Assembly (NCBI RefSeq): GCF_014636495.1 | Contig: NZ_BMEM01000001.1 | Coordinates: forward strand, 604,195 to 668,194 | Length of the DNA: 64,000 nt | From: Ornithinimicrobium tianjinense | GTDB lineage: Bacteria > Actinomycetota > Actinomycetes > Actinomycetales > Dermatophilaceae | Direction: 5' to 3' | In this document: positions 33,391-42,920 of the stretch, piece after piece | Position numbering within the stretch: the stretch's first letter is position 1 | Layout of the letters: each line of letters opens with the position of its first letter | Notes under the pieces: generated by a model | Database searches by the model: none | Told to the model about the DNA's origin: nothing | What the model saw: the letters and a program-made list of their open reading frames with translations, nothing else | Position numbers and translations under genes: made by a program

Positions 33391-36300
33391 TCAGCCCCGG
33401 CGGGCGAACGCCGCCTCGTGCAGGGCATCCTGCTCGACCGCGTGCACCTTGGTCGAGCCGGTGGACGGGGAGGCCGAGGCGGGCCGGCAGACGACGCGCA
33501 GCGGACGCTCCTCGCCCTGCTCGGCCAGCGCTTCTGGCATGTTCAGCGCCATGAACGGCCACGGGCCCTGGTTCTTGGGCTCGTTCTGCGCCCACACCAG
33601 CTCGGCGTTCGGGTACTCCTTGGTGATCGCGGCGAGCTGGGCGGCCGGCAGCGGGTAGAGCTGCTCGACGCGCACGATGGCCGTCCGCTCGTCGCCGCGC
33701 TTGGCGCGCTCCTCCTCGAGGTCCCAGACCAGCTTGCTCGAGGCGATGAGCACGCGGTCGACCGCCTGCTTGTCGAGGCTGGCCGTGTCCGGCATGACCG
33801 GCTCGAAGGTGCCGGTCGTGAAGTCCTCCGGCGCGCTGGCCGCCGCCTTCAGCCGGAGCATCGCCTTCGGGGTGAAGACGACCAGCGGCTTGCGGGGCCG
33901 GGCCGTCGCGTGCTTGCGCAGCAGGTGGAAGTACGACGCCGGGGTGGAGGGGTAGGCGACGACCATGTTCTCCTCGGCGCACAGCTGCAGGTAGCGCTCG
34001 ATCCGGGCGGAGGAATGGTCGGGGCCCTGGCCCTCGTAGCCGTGCGGGAGCAGGAGCACGACGCTGGAGCGCTGGTCCCACTTCTGCTCGGAGGAGGAGA
34101 TGAACTCGTCCACCACGGTCTGGGCGCCGTTGGCGAAGTCGCCGAACTGGGCCTCCCAGAGGACGAGGGCGTCCGTGCGCTCGACCGAGTAGCCGTACTC
34201 GAAGCCCATCGCGGCGTACTCCGACAGCAGCGAGTCGTAGACCTCGAAGCCGGCCTGGTCCTCGGACAGGTGGTGCAGCGGCGTCCAGGTCCGCCCGGTC
34301 TCGTGGTCGGTGAGGACCGCGTGACGCTGGACGAACGTGCCGCGGCGCGAGTCCTGCCCGGCGAGGCGCACCGGCGTGCCGTCGACCAGCAGCGAACCGA
34401 GGGCGAGAAGCTCGCCCATGCCCCAGTCGATCCCGCCCTTGCGCGTCATCTCCTGGCGGCTGGTCATGAGCTTGGCCAGCTTCGGGTGGACGGTGAAGCC
34501 CTCGGGGTGCGAGGCGTAGGCGTCGCCGATGCGGTGGACCAGCTCCTCGCTGATCGCCGTCGGACGCTGGCGGGTGGCCATGTCGCCCTCGTCCTGCGCG
34601 ACCGGCCGCTCCAGGCCGCCGGTCCCGTCGCCCTCGCCCTTCAGCGCCGCCTTGGTCTCGACGAACACCTGCTCCAGCTGGTGCTGGTAGTCGCGCAGCG
34701 CCTCCTCGGCCTCGTCCGTGGTGATGTCACCGCGGCCGACCAGGGACTCGGTGTAGAGCTTGCGCACCGAGCGCTTGGCCTCGATGAGGTCGTACATCAG
34801 CGGCTGGGTCATCGACGGGTCGTCGCCCTCGTTGTGACCGCGGCGGCGGTAGCAGACCATGTCGATGACGACGTCCTTGTTGAACGCCTGGCGGTACTCG
34901 TACGCCAGCTCCGCCACCCGGACGACGGCCTCGGGGTCGTCGCCGTTGACGTGGAAGATCGGCGCCTGCACGGTGCGCGCGACGTCGGTGCAGTAGACGG
35001 CCGAGCGCGAGTCGTGCGGGGCCGTGGTGAAGCCGACCTGGTTGTTGATGACGACGTGGATCGTGCCACCCGTGCGGTAGCCGGACAGCTGCGACATCTG
35101 CAGGGTCTCCAGCACCACGCCCTGGCCGGCGAACGCCGCGTCACCGTGGAGCAGGACGGGCATGACGGGGTATGCCGCGGGGTCGCCGCCCTCGAGCACG
35201 AGGCGGTCCTGCTTGGCTCGCGTGATGCCCTCGAGGACCGGGTTGACGGCCTCCAGGTGGCTGGGGTTGGCCGCGAGGTAGACGCGGGTCGACCGGCCGG
35301 ACTCGCCGACGAACTCGCCCTCGGTGCCGAGGTGGTACTTCACGTCGCCGGAGCCCTGGACCGAGCCGGGGGTCTGCTTGCCCTCGAACTCGCGGAAGAT
35401 CTGCCCGTAGGACTTCCCGGCGAGGTTGGCGAGCACGTTGAGGCGGCCACGGTGCGGCATACCGATGGTGACCTCGGCCAGCCCGTCCTCGGCGGCGCGG
35501 TTGAGGACCTTGTCCAGCAGCGCGATGACGGACTCGCCACCCTCGAGGCTGAACCGCTTCTGGCCGACGAACTTGGTCTGCAGGAAGGTCTCGAAGGCCT
35601 CCGCCGCGTTGAGGCGACGCAGGATCCGCAGCTGCTCGGCCGGGGCCGGCTTCTCGAAGGGCACCTCGAGCTTGGACTGGAACCACTTCCGCTCGGCCGG
35701 CTCCTGGATGTGCATGTACTCCACGCCCACGGTGCGGCAGTAGCTGTCCCGCAGGATGCCGAGGACGTTGCGCAGGGTCAGCCGCGCCTTGCCGCCGAAC
35801 CCGCCGGTCGCCACCGAGCGGTCGAGGTCCCACAGGGTGAGGCCGTGGTTCTCGATGACGAGGTCGGGGTGGGAGCGCTGGCGGTACTGCAGCGGGTCGA
35901 TGTCGGCCATGAGGTGCCCGCGCACGCGGTAGGCGTGGATGAGCTCCTGGACGCGGCTCGCCTTGGAGATGTCGTCGTCGTGGGTGGCCGTGATGTCCGG
36001 CGCCCAGCGGATCGGCTCGTAGGGGATCCGCAGCGAAGTGAAGATGTCGTTGTAGAAGCCGTCCTTGCCGAGCAGCAGCTCGTGCAGGACCTTGAGGAAC
36101 TCACCGGACTGGGCACCCTGGATGATGCGGTGGTCGTAGGTGGAGGTCAGGGTCAGGATCTTGCTGACGCCGTTGGCGGCGATGCGCTCCGGCGCTGCGC
36201 CCTGCCACTCGGCCGGGTAGTCGAGCGACCCGACGCCGATGATCGCGCCCTGCCCGACCATGAGGCGCGGCACGGAGTGCAGGGTGCCGATGCCGCCGGG

Positions 36301-37278
36301 GTTGGTCAGGCTGATCGTCGTGCCCTGGAAGTCCTCGATCGTCAGCGCGCCCTCGCGGGCCTTGCGCACGATCCCCTCGTAGGCGCTCCAGAACTCGTAG
36401 AATGTCATCTCCTCGGCGCTCTTGATGCTGGGCACGAGGAGCTGGCGGGAACCGTCGGGCTTGGGGACGTCGATCGCCAGGCCGAGGTTGATGTGCGCCG
36501 GCTGCACGAGGTTGGGCTTGCCGTCGACCAGGGCGAAGGAGTTGTTCATCGCCGGCATCGACTTCACGGCCTGGACCATGGCGTAGCCGATGAGGTGCGT
36601 GAAGGAGACCTTGCCGCCGCGGGCGCGGGCGAGGTGGTTGTTGATGACCGTGCGGTTGTCGATGAGCAGCTTGGCCGGCAGGTTGCGCGCGCTGGTGGCC
36701 GTGGGGACCTCCAGGCTGGACTCCATGTTGGTCACCACGCGGGCCACGGCGCCGCGCAGCGGCGTGGTCGTGACCTCGGTCTGCGGACCGATGCGCTTGA
36801 CCGGGGGAGCGTCACGCGTCACGGGCGCGGAGGCTGAGCTCTTGGTCGGCTTCGGCGTGTCCGTCTTCGGCGATGCCGCCGCAGGCTGCTCAGCCTTGGG
36901 CGCGGCGGCCGTGGGCTGCTCGGCCCTGGGCTCGGGCTTCTGTGCCGGTGCAGCGGCCGGCTTCGCCACGGGGGCGGCGGGGGTGGTCGCCCGCGGCGGG
37001 GCGGGGGCGACCCCCTTGACCGGGCGTCCGGCGGTCTGGTCGGCCGGGGCAGCCACCCGCGTCGTGGGCTGGGCGGCGGCTGCGGCCGGTCGGCCGGCGG
37101 GGGCGGCGGCGGCGGTGGTCGCGCCGTTGGGACTGGGCGTCGAACCCTCGAAGTACGCGCGCCAGGCCGGGTCCACGGAGCCCGGGTCACTGTCGAATCG
37201 CTCCCGCATCTCTTCCACGAGCCACTCGTTGGCTCCGAAGTCGGCGAGGGTCTTGTCGTTGCTCGGGGGGTTGGCCAC
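33391..37278 (-). CDS. kgd: Multifunctional 2-oxoglutarate dehydrogenase E1/E2-like enzyme (Kgd/OdhA type)
   Basis: A 1295-aa actinobacterial fusion. The N-terminal ~45 residues (DFGANEWLVEEMRERF) match the E1-associated segment. A Pro/Ala-rich linker of ~110 residues follows, then an E2-type acyltransferase domain (~165-400, ending TSTYDHRIIQGAQSG), then the thiamine-diphosphate E1 domain (~430-1290) with MPHRGRLNVLANL, GDAAFAGQGVV, HVVINNQVGFTT, RRGHNEGDDPSMTQP and the transketolase-like C-terminal half (ALVLWEAQFGDFANGAQ). The enzyme decarboxylates 2-oxoglutarate in the TCA cycle and may also condense it with glyoxylate. In this group activity is controlled by the FHA protein OdhI/GarA. 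GTG start at 37278; monocistronic. Confidence 0.95.
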   Translation of the reverse strand: MANPPSNDKTLADFGANEWLVEEMRERFDSDPGSVDPAWRAYFEGSTPSPNGATTAAAAPAGRPAAAAAQPTTRVAAPADQTAGRPVKGVAPAPPRATTPAAPVAKPAAAPAQKPEPRAEQPTAAAPKAEQPAAASPKTDTPKPTKSSASAPVTRDAPPVKRIGPQTEVTTTPLRGAVARVVTNMESSLEVPTATSARNLPAKLLIDNRTVINNHLARARGGKVSFTHLIGYAMVQAVKSMPAMNNSFALVDGKPNLVQPAHINLGLAIDVPKPDGSRQLLVPSIKSAEEMTFYEFWSAYEGIVRKAREGALTIEDFQGTTISLTNPGGIGTLHSVPRLMVGQGAIIGVGSLDYPAEWQGAAPERIAANGVSKILTLTSTYDHRIIQGAQSGEFLKVLHELLLGKDGFYNDIFTSLRIPYEPIRWAPDITATHDDDISKASRVQELIHAYRVRGHLMADIDPLQYRQRSHPDLVIENHGLTLWDLDRSVATGGFGGKARLTLRNVLGILRDSYCRTVGVEYMHIQEPAERKWFQSKLEVPFEKPAPAEQLRILRRLNAAEAFETFLQTKFVGQKRFSLEGGESVIALLDKVLNRAAEDGLAEVTIGMPHRGRLNVLANLAGKSYGQIFREFEGKQTPGSVQGSGDVKYHLGTEGEFVGESGRSTRVYLAANPSHLEAVNPVLEGITRAKQDRLVLEGGDPAAYPVMPVLLHGDAAFAGQGVVLETLQMSQLSGYRTGGTIHVVINNQVGFTTAPHDSRSAVYCTDVARTVQAPIFHVNGDDPEAVVRVAELAYEYRQAFNKDVVIDMVCYRRRGHNEGDDPSMTQPLMYDLIEAKRSVRKLYTESLVGRGDITTDEAEEALRDYQHQLEQVFVETKAALKGEGDGTGGLERPVAQDEGDMATRQRPTAISEELVHRIGDAYASHPEGFTVHPKLAKLMTSRQEMTRKGGIDWGMGELLALGSLLVDGTPVRLAGQDSRRGTFVQRHAVLTDHETGRTWTPLHHLSEDQAGFEVYDSLLSEYAAMGFEYGYSVERTDALVLWEAQFGDFANGAQTVVDEFISSSEQKWDQRSSVVLLLPHGYEGQGPDHSSARIERYLQLCAEENMVVAYPSTPASYFHLLRKHATARPRKPLVVFTPKAMLRLKAAASAPEDFTTGTFEPVMPDTASLDKQAVDRVLIASSKLVWDLEEERAKRGDERTAIVRVEQLYPLPAAQLAAITKEYPNAELVWAQNEPKNQGPWPFMALNMPEALAEQGEERPLRVVCRPASASPSTGSTKVHAVEQDALHEAAFARRG

Positions 37279-37411
37279 GGGCCTGGCGCCTCATCTCACG
37301 TCTGGGTGCTGGCAACAAGTCGGTGGGGTGCGGACACTGCACCCACCGGGGCCAGCCTACTCCGCTCCCACATCACCGCACGTGATGGGGGGTGGGCGGG
37401 GTCACCGCAGG

Positions 37412-38248
37412 TCAGGAGACGTCCCGGCGGGTGGTCACGACCCAGCCGAGCAGCGTCATCACGGCCGCGTAGCCCAGCAGCACGAGCGCGCCCACCCACC
37501 ACGTCAGCGGGTCCGCCGAGCCCATGCTCTGCGCCGTCGCGTCGTCGACGCCGGCGAAGAGGTCCAGCACCGAGGTCGTCGCCTGGCTGGGGAAGTAGCG
37601 CGCCGCCTCCTTGAGCTGGTCGACGAAGGTCAGCCCGAAGCCGAGCAGCGGCTCGATGAGCAGGGTCACCCCGATCCCCACGAAGAGCGCGATCACCTGG
37701 TTGGGGATCAGGACCCCCAGGCCGAAGCCGATCAGCCCCCAGAGGACCAGGATGAGCAGCATCTTCGCCGGCGTGCCCAGCAGCTGGCCCGGCTCCGGGA
37801 AGACCGCAGCGTCACCGACGGCGAGCATGATCCCGCCGCCCAGCAGGCTGCCGGCGACGAAGGCGACGCCGTTGACGAGCACGACGAGCACCAGGCCGGT
37901 GACCTTCGCGGTGAGCAGCCGGCCGCGGCGCGGGGCCGACAGCAGCGTCGAGGTGATGGTCCGGTGGCGGAACTCCCCGCCCATCGCCAGGATGCCCAGC
38001 ACGAGAGCCAGCAGGTAACCCATCTGGATGGCTCCCGTGTAGACCATCCTGGCCAGCGTCAGGTCGTCGAACAGCTCGGCGGGGCGGATCACCTCGCCGC
38101 CGGAGCCCGGGAACTCGCCGATCAGGACGAGCACCAGCCCCTGGACCGCGGCGAAGATCGCGCCCACGAGAAACATCGTGAGCGGCATGGACCACGACAT
38201 CCGGGTCGTGAAGTACTTCAGCAGCTCGGCACGGACCAGACCGGTCAT
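37412..38248 (-). CDS. ABC-2 type exporter permease
   Basis: A 278-aa protein with six hydrophobic segments in the ABC-2 pattern: ELLKYFTTRMSWSMPLTMFLVGAIFAA at the N-terminus, the EFRHRTITSTLLSAPRRGRLLTAK coupling region near residues 97-120, and helices to VVTTRRDVS at the end. It overlaps the ATP-binding gene by ATGA. Two-gene exporters of this kind carry antibiotics, lipids or peptides; the cargo cannot be told. Confidence 0.9.
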   Translation of the reverse strand: MTGLVRAELLKYFTTRMSWSMPLTMFLVGAIFAAVQGLVLVLIGEFPGSGGEVIRPAELFDDLTLARMVYTGAIQMGYLLALVLGILAMGGEFRHRTITSTLLSAPRRGRLLTAKVTGLVLVVLVNGVAFVAGSLLGGGIMLAVGDAAVFPEPGQLLGTPAKMLLILVLWGLIGFGLGVLIPNQVIALFVGIGVTLLIEPLLGFGLTFVDQLKEAARYFPSQATTSVLDLFAGVDDATAQSMGSADPLTWWVGALVLLGYAAVMTLLGWVVTTRRDVS

Positions 38249-39291
38249 CGGTTCTCCTCCTGCGCGGGGACCGGCGCGTCCGCTCCGGTGGGGGGCGGGA
38301 TGTCGGTATGCCGCGCCCCTGTCGGCGCGGGGGCGGCGCCCGCCGGGGTGGTGGAGGTCACCTCCAGGTTGCGGTTGCGGTGCTCGGGGCTCTCGGTGAG
38401 CTCGAGGAAGAGCCGCTCGAGGTCGGTGCGCAGCGGGCGCAGCTCGTGCACGGGCAGCCCCACGGCCAGGGCCACATCGCCCACCCGTGCGAGGTCGCCG
38501 GTGAGCACCCGCAGCGAGCCGGGCTGGTCCTCGGGGGCCGAGGCGATGCCCGCGCGGGCCAGGGCGGCGGCGAGCGTGGGCGCGTCGGTGGTCCGGACGA
38601 GGACGGCAGGGTCGCCGTGCAGCTCGTCCATGGTTCCCTCGCGCACGAGGTGGCCGTTGGCGATGATCACGACGTCCTCGACGGTCTGCTCCACCTCGCC
38701 CAGCAGGTGGGAGCTGACGAGGACCGTCTTGCCCTGCTCGCGCGCCAGGTGCCGCATGAAGCCGCGCATCCAGCGGATGCCCTCGGGATCGAGCCCGTTG
38801 GCCGGTTCGTCGAGCAGCAGGACCTGCGGGTCGCCGAGGAGGGCGGCCGCGAGGCCGAGCCGCTGCCGCATACCCATGGAGTAGTCGCCGGCGCGCTTGC
38901 GCGCCGCGGCCGGGATGCCGACCAGCTCGAGCAGCTCGTCGACGCGGGCGTCGGGGATCGCGTGGGTGGCGGCGAGGACGCGGAGGTGGTCGCGCCCGGA
39001 CCGTCCCGGGTGGAAGCCGGTCGCCTCCAGCGCGGCGCCCACGACCTGGAGGGGGTGCTGGAGGTCGGCGTAGTGGTGGCCCCCGATGAGTGCCTCTCCC
39101 GCGGTCGGGCGGATCAGGCCGAGCAGCATCCGCAGCGTGGTCGTCTTGCCGGCGCCGTTGGGGCCGAGGAAGCCGGTCACGCGCCCGGGGCGCACCTCGA
39201 AGGTCAGGTCGTCGACGGCACGGAAGCTGCCGAAGGTCTTGGTCAGCCCCCGGACGCTCACGCCCGTGCCGTCGGCAGCAGCGGAGTTCAT
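38245..39291 (-). CDS. ABC transporter ATP-binding protein (CcmA/DrrA type)
   Basis: A 348-aa ATPase: Walker A GPNGAGKTTT near residue 44, signature YSMGMRQRLGLAAALLGDP, Walker B LLLDEPANGLDPEG, H-loop VSSHLL. The C-terminal ~130 residues form the DrrA-like extension (VRTTDAPTLAAALARAGI and similar) plus a Pro/Ala-rich tail of ~45 residues. I used the ATG at 39291; a GTG at 39300 adds three residues. Pairs with the permease downstream. The region before the start contains the 34-bp repeat array instead of a recognisable promoter. Confidence 0.92.
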   Translation of the reverse strand: MNSAAADGTGVSVRGLTKTFGSFRAVDDLTFEVRPGRVTGFLGPNGAGKTTTLRMLLGLIRPTAGEALIGGHHYADLQHPLQVVGAALEATGFHPGRSGRDHLRVLAATHAIPDARVDELLELVGIPAAARKRAGDYSMGMRQRLGLAAALLGDPQVLLLDEPANGLDPEGIRWMRGFMRHLAREQGKTVLVSSHLLGEVEQTVEDVVIIANGHLVREGTMDELHGDPAVLVRTTDAPTLAAALARAGIASAPEDQPGSLRVLTGDLARVGDVALAVGLPVHELRPLRTDLERLFLELTESPEHRNRNLEVTSTTPAGAAPAPTGARHTDIPPPTGADAPVPAQEENR

Positions 39292-39366
39292 GACAGCCAC
39301 TCAATCAGAGGGCTCCGACACCCCGCATCCGACCCTGGTGCGAGATCTCGTCTCCGCCCCACGACG

Positions 39367-39524
39367 GACCGGACAGGCGTTAGTGCCACCCACCGCACCC
39401 GACCGGACAGGCGTTCGTGCCGCCCACCGCTGCCGACCGGACAGGCGTTCGTGCCACCCACCGCACCCGACCGGACGGGCGTTCGTGCCACCCACCGCAC
39501 CCGACCGGACGGGCGTTCGTGCCG
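39367..39524. repeat. Five-unit 34-bp tandem array with core ACCGGACAGGCG
   Basis: Units begin at 39367, 39401, 39435, 39469 and 39503, exactly 34 bp apart; each starts GACCGGACAGGCGTTCGTGC and continues CACCCACCGCACCC. The last two units read GACGGGCG in place of GACAGGCG, and the last is cut short. The array fills most of the 234-bp gap between the ABC ATPase start and the aldehyde dehydrogenase stop. Confidence 0.9.
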
Positions 39525-39525
39525 C

Positions 39526-40953
39526 TCAGGCCAGGCTGATGACGACCGTCTTGGTCTGGGTGAAGCCGGCCAGCGCCTCGATGCCCTTCTCCCGGCCGTA
39601 GCCGGACTGCTTGAAGCCGCCGAAGGGCAGCTCCACGCCGCCACCCGCGCCGTAGGTGTTGACGAAGATCTGTCCGGCCTCGACCTGGGCGGCCACCCGG
39701 TGGGCCCTGGCGAGGTCGCGGGTCCAGATCGCCGAGATGAGGCCGTAGTCGGTGCCGTTGGCCAGCGCGACCGCCTCCTCCTCGTCCGAGAACGGCAGGG
39801 TCACGAGCACCGGTCCGAAGACCTCCTCCTGGGCGATGGCCGAGTCGGGGTCGACACCGTCGATGAGCGTCGGCAGCCAGTAGGCACCCTCGGCGAGCGC
39901 TCCGTCCTGCGGGGCCGAACCACCGACGACGACCTCCCCGGAGCCGGCGTTCTCGACATACCCGCGCACGCGGTCCTGCTGCTTGGCCGAGACGAGCGGA
40001 CCCAGGTCGGGGTCGTCGGTGCCACGTCCCAGACGGGTCGTCCGGAAGCGCTCGGCGATCTTGCCCACGAGCTCCTGCCGCACGCTCTCGTGCACGACGA
40101 GGCGGGATCCGGCAGAGCAGGTCTGGCCGGCGTTCTGAAGTATGGCGCGGGTCCCGAAGTCCGCGGCCCGGTCGAGGTCGGCGTCGGCGAAGACGATCTG
40201 CGCTGACTTGCCGCCGAGCTCGAGCACGGTCGGGACGACGCGCTCCGCTGCGGCGTGGGCGACCGCCGAGCCCGTCTGCGTCGAGCCGACGAAGCCGAGG
40301 TGGGCCACGCCGGGGTGCGCGGTGAGTGCAGCGCCGGCCTCCGCACCCAGGCCCGGGACGACGTTGACGGCGCCCGCGGGGATCCCGGCCTCCACCGACA
40401 GCCGCGCGAGCGCGAGTGCGGTGCGCGGGGTCTCGTCGGCCGGCTTGAGCACGATGGCGTTGCCCGTCGCGAGCGAGGCCGCGATGGAGCGCGAGGCGAG
40501 CTGGAGCGGGTAGTTCCAGGCCACGACGCTGCCGACGACGCCGAACGGCTCGCGCCTGGTGTAGACGTGCAGGTCGGGGCCGATCGGGATCGCCTGGCCG
40601 TAGAAGGCCTCGATGACGCGCCCGTAGTAACGGAAGTAGCGCGCGGCGACCGTCACGTCGGTGCGCGCCTGCGACAGGGGCTTGCCGGTGTCCTGCGACT
40701 CGGTGAGCGCGAGCTGCTCGCGGTCGCGGTCGACGAGGTCGGCCAGCCGCTGGAGGGCGTCCGCGCGGTGCTCGGTCAGCGTGCGGGCCCACCCGGGTTG
40801 GGCCGCCGCGGCGGCCTCGACCGCGCGGTCGACCTCGGCCTCGCCGCTGCGGGCCACCGCCCCGATGACCGAGCCGTCCGCCGGGTCGACGTTGTCGTAG
40901 GTGACGGACACCGGGACGTCCTGGCCGTCGATGAAGGGGAGCGCGGTCTGCAT
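39526..40953 (-). CDS. NAD(P)-dependent aldehyde dehydrogenase
   Basis: A 475-aa ALDH-superfamily enzyme, probably oxidising an amino- or semialdehyde to the acid. Motifs: VVAWNYPLQLASRSIAASLATGNAIVLKPADETP (cofactor binding), GFVGSTQTGSAV, the Glu motif LELGGKSAQIVF, the catalytic Cys in NAGQTCSAGSR, and EEVFGPVLVTLPF. The C-terminal PFGGFKQSGYGREKGIEALAGFTQTK places it near betaine/gamma-aminobutyraldehyde dehydrogenases. It stands alone, with a repeat array downstream; the substrate is open. Confidence 0.92.
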   Translation of the reverse strand: MQTALPFIDGQDVPVSVTYDNVDPADGSVIGAVARSGEAEVDRAVEAAAAAQPGWARTLTEHRADALQRLADLVDRDREQLALTESQDTGKPLSQARTDVTVAARYFRYYGRVIEAFYGQAIPIGPDLHVYTRREPFGVVGSVVAWNYPLQLASRSIAASLATGNAIVLKPADETPRTALALARLSVEAGIPAGAVNVVPGLGAEAGAALTAHPGVAHLGFVGSTQTGSAVAHAAAERVVPTVLELGGKSAQIVFADADLDRAADFGTRAILQNAGQTCSAGSRLVVHESVRQELVGKIAERFRTTRLGRGTDDPDLGPLVSAKQQDRVRGYVENAGSGEVVVGGSAPQDGALAEGAYWLPTLIDGVDPDSAIAQEEVFGPVLVTLPFSDEEEAVALANGTDYGLISAIWTRDLARAHRVAAQVEAGQIFVNTYGAGGGVELPFGGFKQSGYGREKGIEALAGFTQTKTVVISLA

Positions 40954-41021
40954 ACCCGCACGGTAGCGGCGCCGCCGGACAGGCCTTGACGTAGGGTCCG
41001 GCAGGCAGCCCTCGGACGCAG

Positions 41022-41058
41022 ATCGGCCGCCGTCCCGCAGGGCGGGTCGGCGGCCGAT
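41022..41058 (-). terminator. Terminator downstream of tRNA-Arg
   Basis: ATCGGCCGCCG and CGGCGGCCGAT pair over 11 bp, and inside them CCCGC pairs with GCGGG, giving a long near-continuous stem just after the tRNA 3' end on the minus strand. Confidence 0.75.
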
Positions 41059-41065
41059 GTCGTTG

Positions 41066-41137
41066 CGCCCCCGGCAGGATTCGAACCTGCGCTCCCGCCT
41101 CCGGAGGGCGGTGCTCTATCCCCTGAGCTACGGGGGC
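41066..41137 (-). tRNA. tRNA-Arg(CCG)
   Basis: The minus strand folds as a complete cloverleaf: acceptor GCCCCCG/CGGGGGC with discriminator G, D-arm GCTC...GAGC, anticodon stem CCGCC/GGCGG around loop CTCCGGA (anticodon CCG, reading CGG), and T-arm GCAGG-TTCGAAT-CCTGC. CCA is not encoded. It is divergent from argS, the gene of its own synthetase, 60 bp away. Confidence 0.96.
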
Positions 41138-41183
41138 AACAGCGAGCAACTGTACCAGCCCCGAGGCCCGATCCTCGCACCCC

Positions 41184-41189
41184 TAGACT
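41184..41189 (+). promoter_or_regulatory. -10 box of the leaderless argS promoter
   Basis: TAGACT ends 7 nt before the GTG of argS; no ribosome binding site is present between them. Confidence 0.55.
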
Positions 41190-41196
41190 TGATCGG

Positions 41197-42858
41197 GTGA
41201 CTCCCGAGCAGCTCGCGCAGGCCCTCCGCACCGTCCTGTCCGACGTCGTCGCCGCAGGCGACCTGGGCGTCCCCGTCCCGGACGCCGCGAGCGTGCGCGT
41301 GGAGCGACCGAAGAACCGCGAGCACGGGGACTGGTCCAGCAACATCGCGCTGCAGCTCGCCAAGGGCGCCGGTATGCCGCCGCGTGAGCTGGCAGAGGTC
41401 GTCGCCACCCGCCTCCGCCAGGTGGGCGGTGTCACCACGGTGGACGTCGCTGGTCCCGGTTTCCTCAACATCACCCTCGACGCCGCCAGCGCCGGTGAGC
41501 TGGCGCGCACGATCGTCGAGGCGGGGGAGGGCTACGGCACCAACGACTCGATGGTCGGCCGCACCATCAACCTGGAGTTCGTCTCCGCCAACCCCACCGG
41601 ACCGCCCCACATCGGCCACACCCGGTGGGCGGCGCTCGGCGACGCCCTCGGCCGGCTGCTGCGCGCGAGCGGCGCGGACGTCACGACCGAGCACTACATC
41701 AACGACTTCGGCGGCCAGATGGGCAAGTTCGCCGGCTCGATCCTGGCGCGCGCCAAGGGTGGCCCGGACGCCGAGGTCCCTGAGGGTGGCTACCCGGGGG
41801 AGTACGTCACGGACGTGGCCCAGCAGCTGCTCGCCGAACGTCCTGACCTCCTCGACCTGCCCGAGGACGAGGCGATGTCGGTCGCCCGTGAGCGTGGCTA
41901 CGCGCTGATGATGGAGCGCATCCGGACGATCCTGCACGAGTTCAACGTCGACTTCGACGTGTGGTTCTCCGAGTCCACCCTTCACGACGGCGGCAAGGTC
42001 GAGGAGGCCGTGGCACGCCTGCGGGAGCAGGGGCACGTCTTCGACCAGGACGGCGCCGTCTGGCTGCGCACCACCGACTTCGGGGACGACAAGGACCGGG
42101 TGATGATCCGGTCCAACGGTGAGCCGACCTACTTCGCCGCGGACGCCGCCTACTACCTGGACAAGAAGGACCGCGGGTTCACCGAGAAGGTCTACATGCT
42201 CGGCGCGGACCACCACGGCTACGTCGGGCGGCTCAAGGCGATCGCGGCCTGCGCCGGCGACGACCCCGAGAAGAACATCGAGATCCTCATCGGGCAGCTG
42301 ATCAACATCAGCGGCGAGCGGATGGGCAAGCGCCGCGGCAACGCGATCTTCCTCTCCGACCTCATCGAGTGGATCGGCTCGGACCCCGTCCGCTACTCCC
42401 TGGCCCGCTTCCCGGCCGACACCCCGCTCGACCTCGACGGCGAGGAGCTGCGCAAGCGCTCCAACGACAACCCGGTCTTCTACGTGCAGTACGCCCACGC
42501 GCGGACCTGCAACGTGGCCCGCCTGGCCGACGAGGACGGTGTCCGCCGCGAGGACGGCTTCGACCCGGCGCTGCTCACGCACGAGACCGAGGCGACCCTG
42601 CTCGCGGCGCTCGGCGACTTCCCGCGCGTGGTCGCGCAGGCCGCGCAGCTGCGTGAGCCGCACCGCGTCGCGCGCTACCTGGAGGAGCTCGCGGGCTTCT
42701 TCCACAAGTGGTACGACGAGTGCCGCGTCCGCCCCGTCTCCGCGGACGAGGAGATCACCGACCTGCACCGGTCGCGCCTGTGGCTCAACGACGCCACGCG
42801 ACAGGTGCTGGCCAACGGCCTGGGCCTGCTCGGGGTCTCCGCGCCCGAGCGCATGTGA
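41197..42858 (+). CDS. argS: Arginyl-tRNA synthetase
   Basis: A 553-aa class I synthetase that charges tRNA-Arg. N-terminal Add1-like domain with RPKNREHGDWSSNIALQLAKG; catalytic region with EFVSANPTGPPHIGHTRWAALGDAL (HIGH motif near residue 140) and INISGERMGKRRGNAIFL (KMSKS equivalent MGKRR); C-terminal DALR anticodon-binding domain ending with LGLLGVSAPERM. Length is normal. It heads the argS-hom-rho region and is divergent from a tRNA-Arg gene. Confidence 0.96.
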   Translation: MTPEQLAQALRTVLSDVVAAGDLGVPVPDAASVRVERPKNREHGDWSSNIALQLAKGAGMPPRELAEVVATRLRQVGGVTTVDVAGPGFLNITLDAASAGELARTIVEAGEGYGTNDSMVGRTINLEFVSANPTGPPHIGHTRWAALGDALGRLLRASGADVTTEHYINDFGGQMGKFAGSILARAKGGPDAEVPEGGYPGEYVTDVAQQLLAERPDLLDLPEDEAMSVARERGYALMMERIRTILHEFNVDFDVWFSESTLHDGGKVEEAVARLREQGHVFDQDGAVWLRTTDFGDDKDRVMIRSNGEPTYFAADAAYYLDKKDRGFTEKVYMLGADHHGYVGRLKAIAACAGDDPEKNIEILIGQLINISGERMGKRRGNAIFLSDLIEWIGSDPVRYSLARFPADTPLDLDGEELRKRSNDNPVFYVQYAHARTCNVARLADEDGVRREDGFDPALLTHETEATLLAALGDFPRVVAQAAQLREPHRVARYLEELAGFFHKWYDECRVRPVSADEEITDLHRSRLWLNDATRQVLANGLGLLGVSAPERM

Positions 42859-42920
42859 CCCGGCCTCCCGCACGCACCCGACCATGACGACGTCGTTCCT
42901 CAAGTAGTGGAGTTCCTGCT

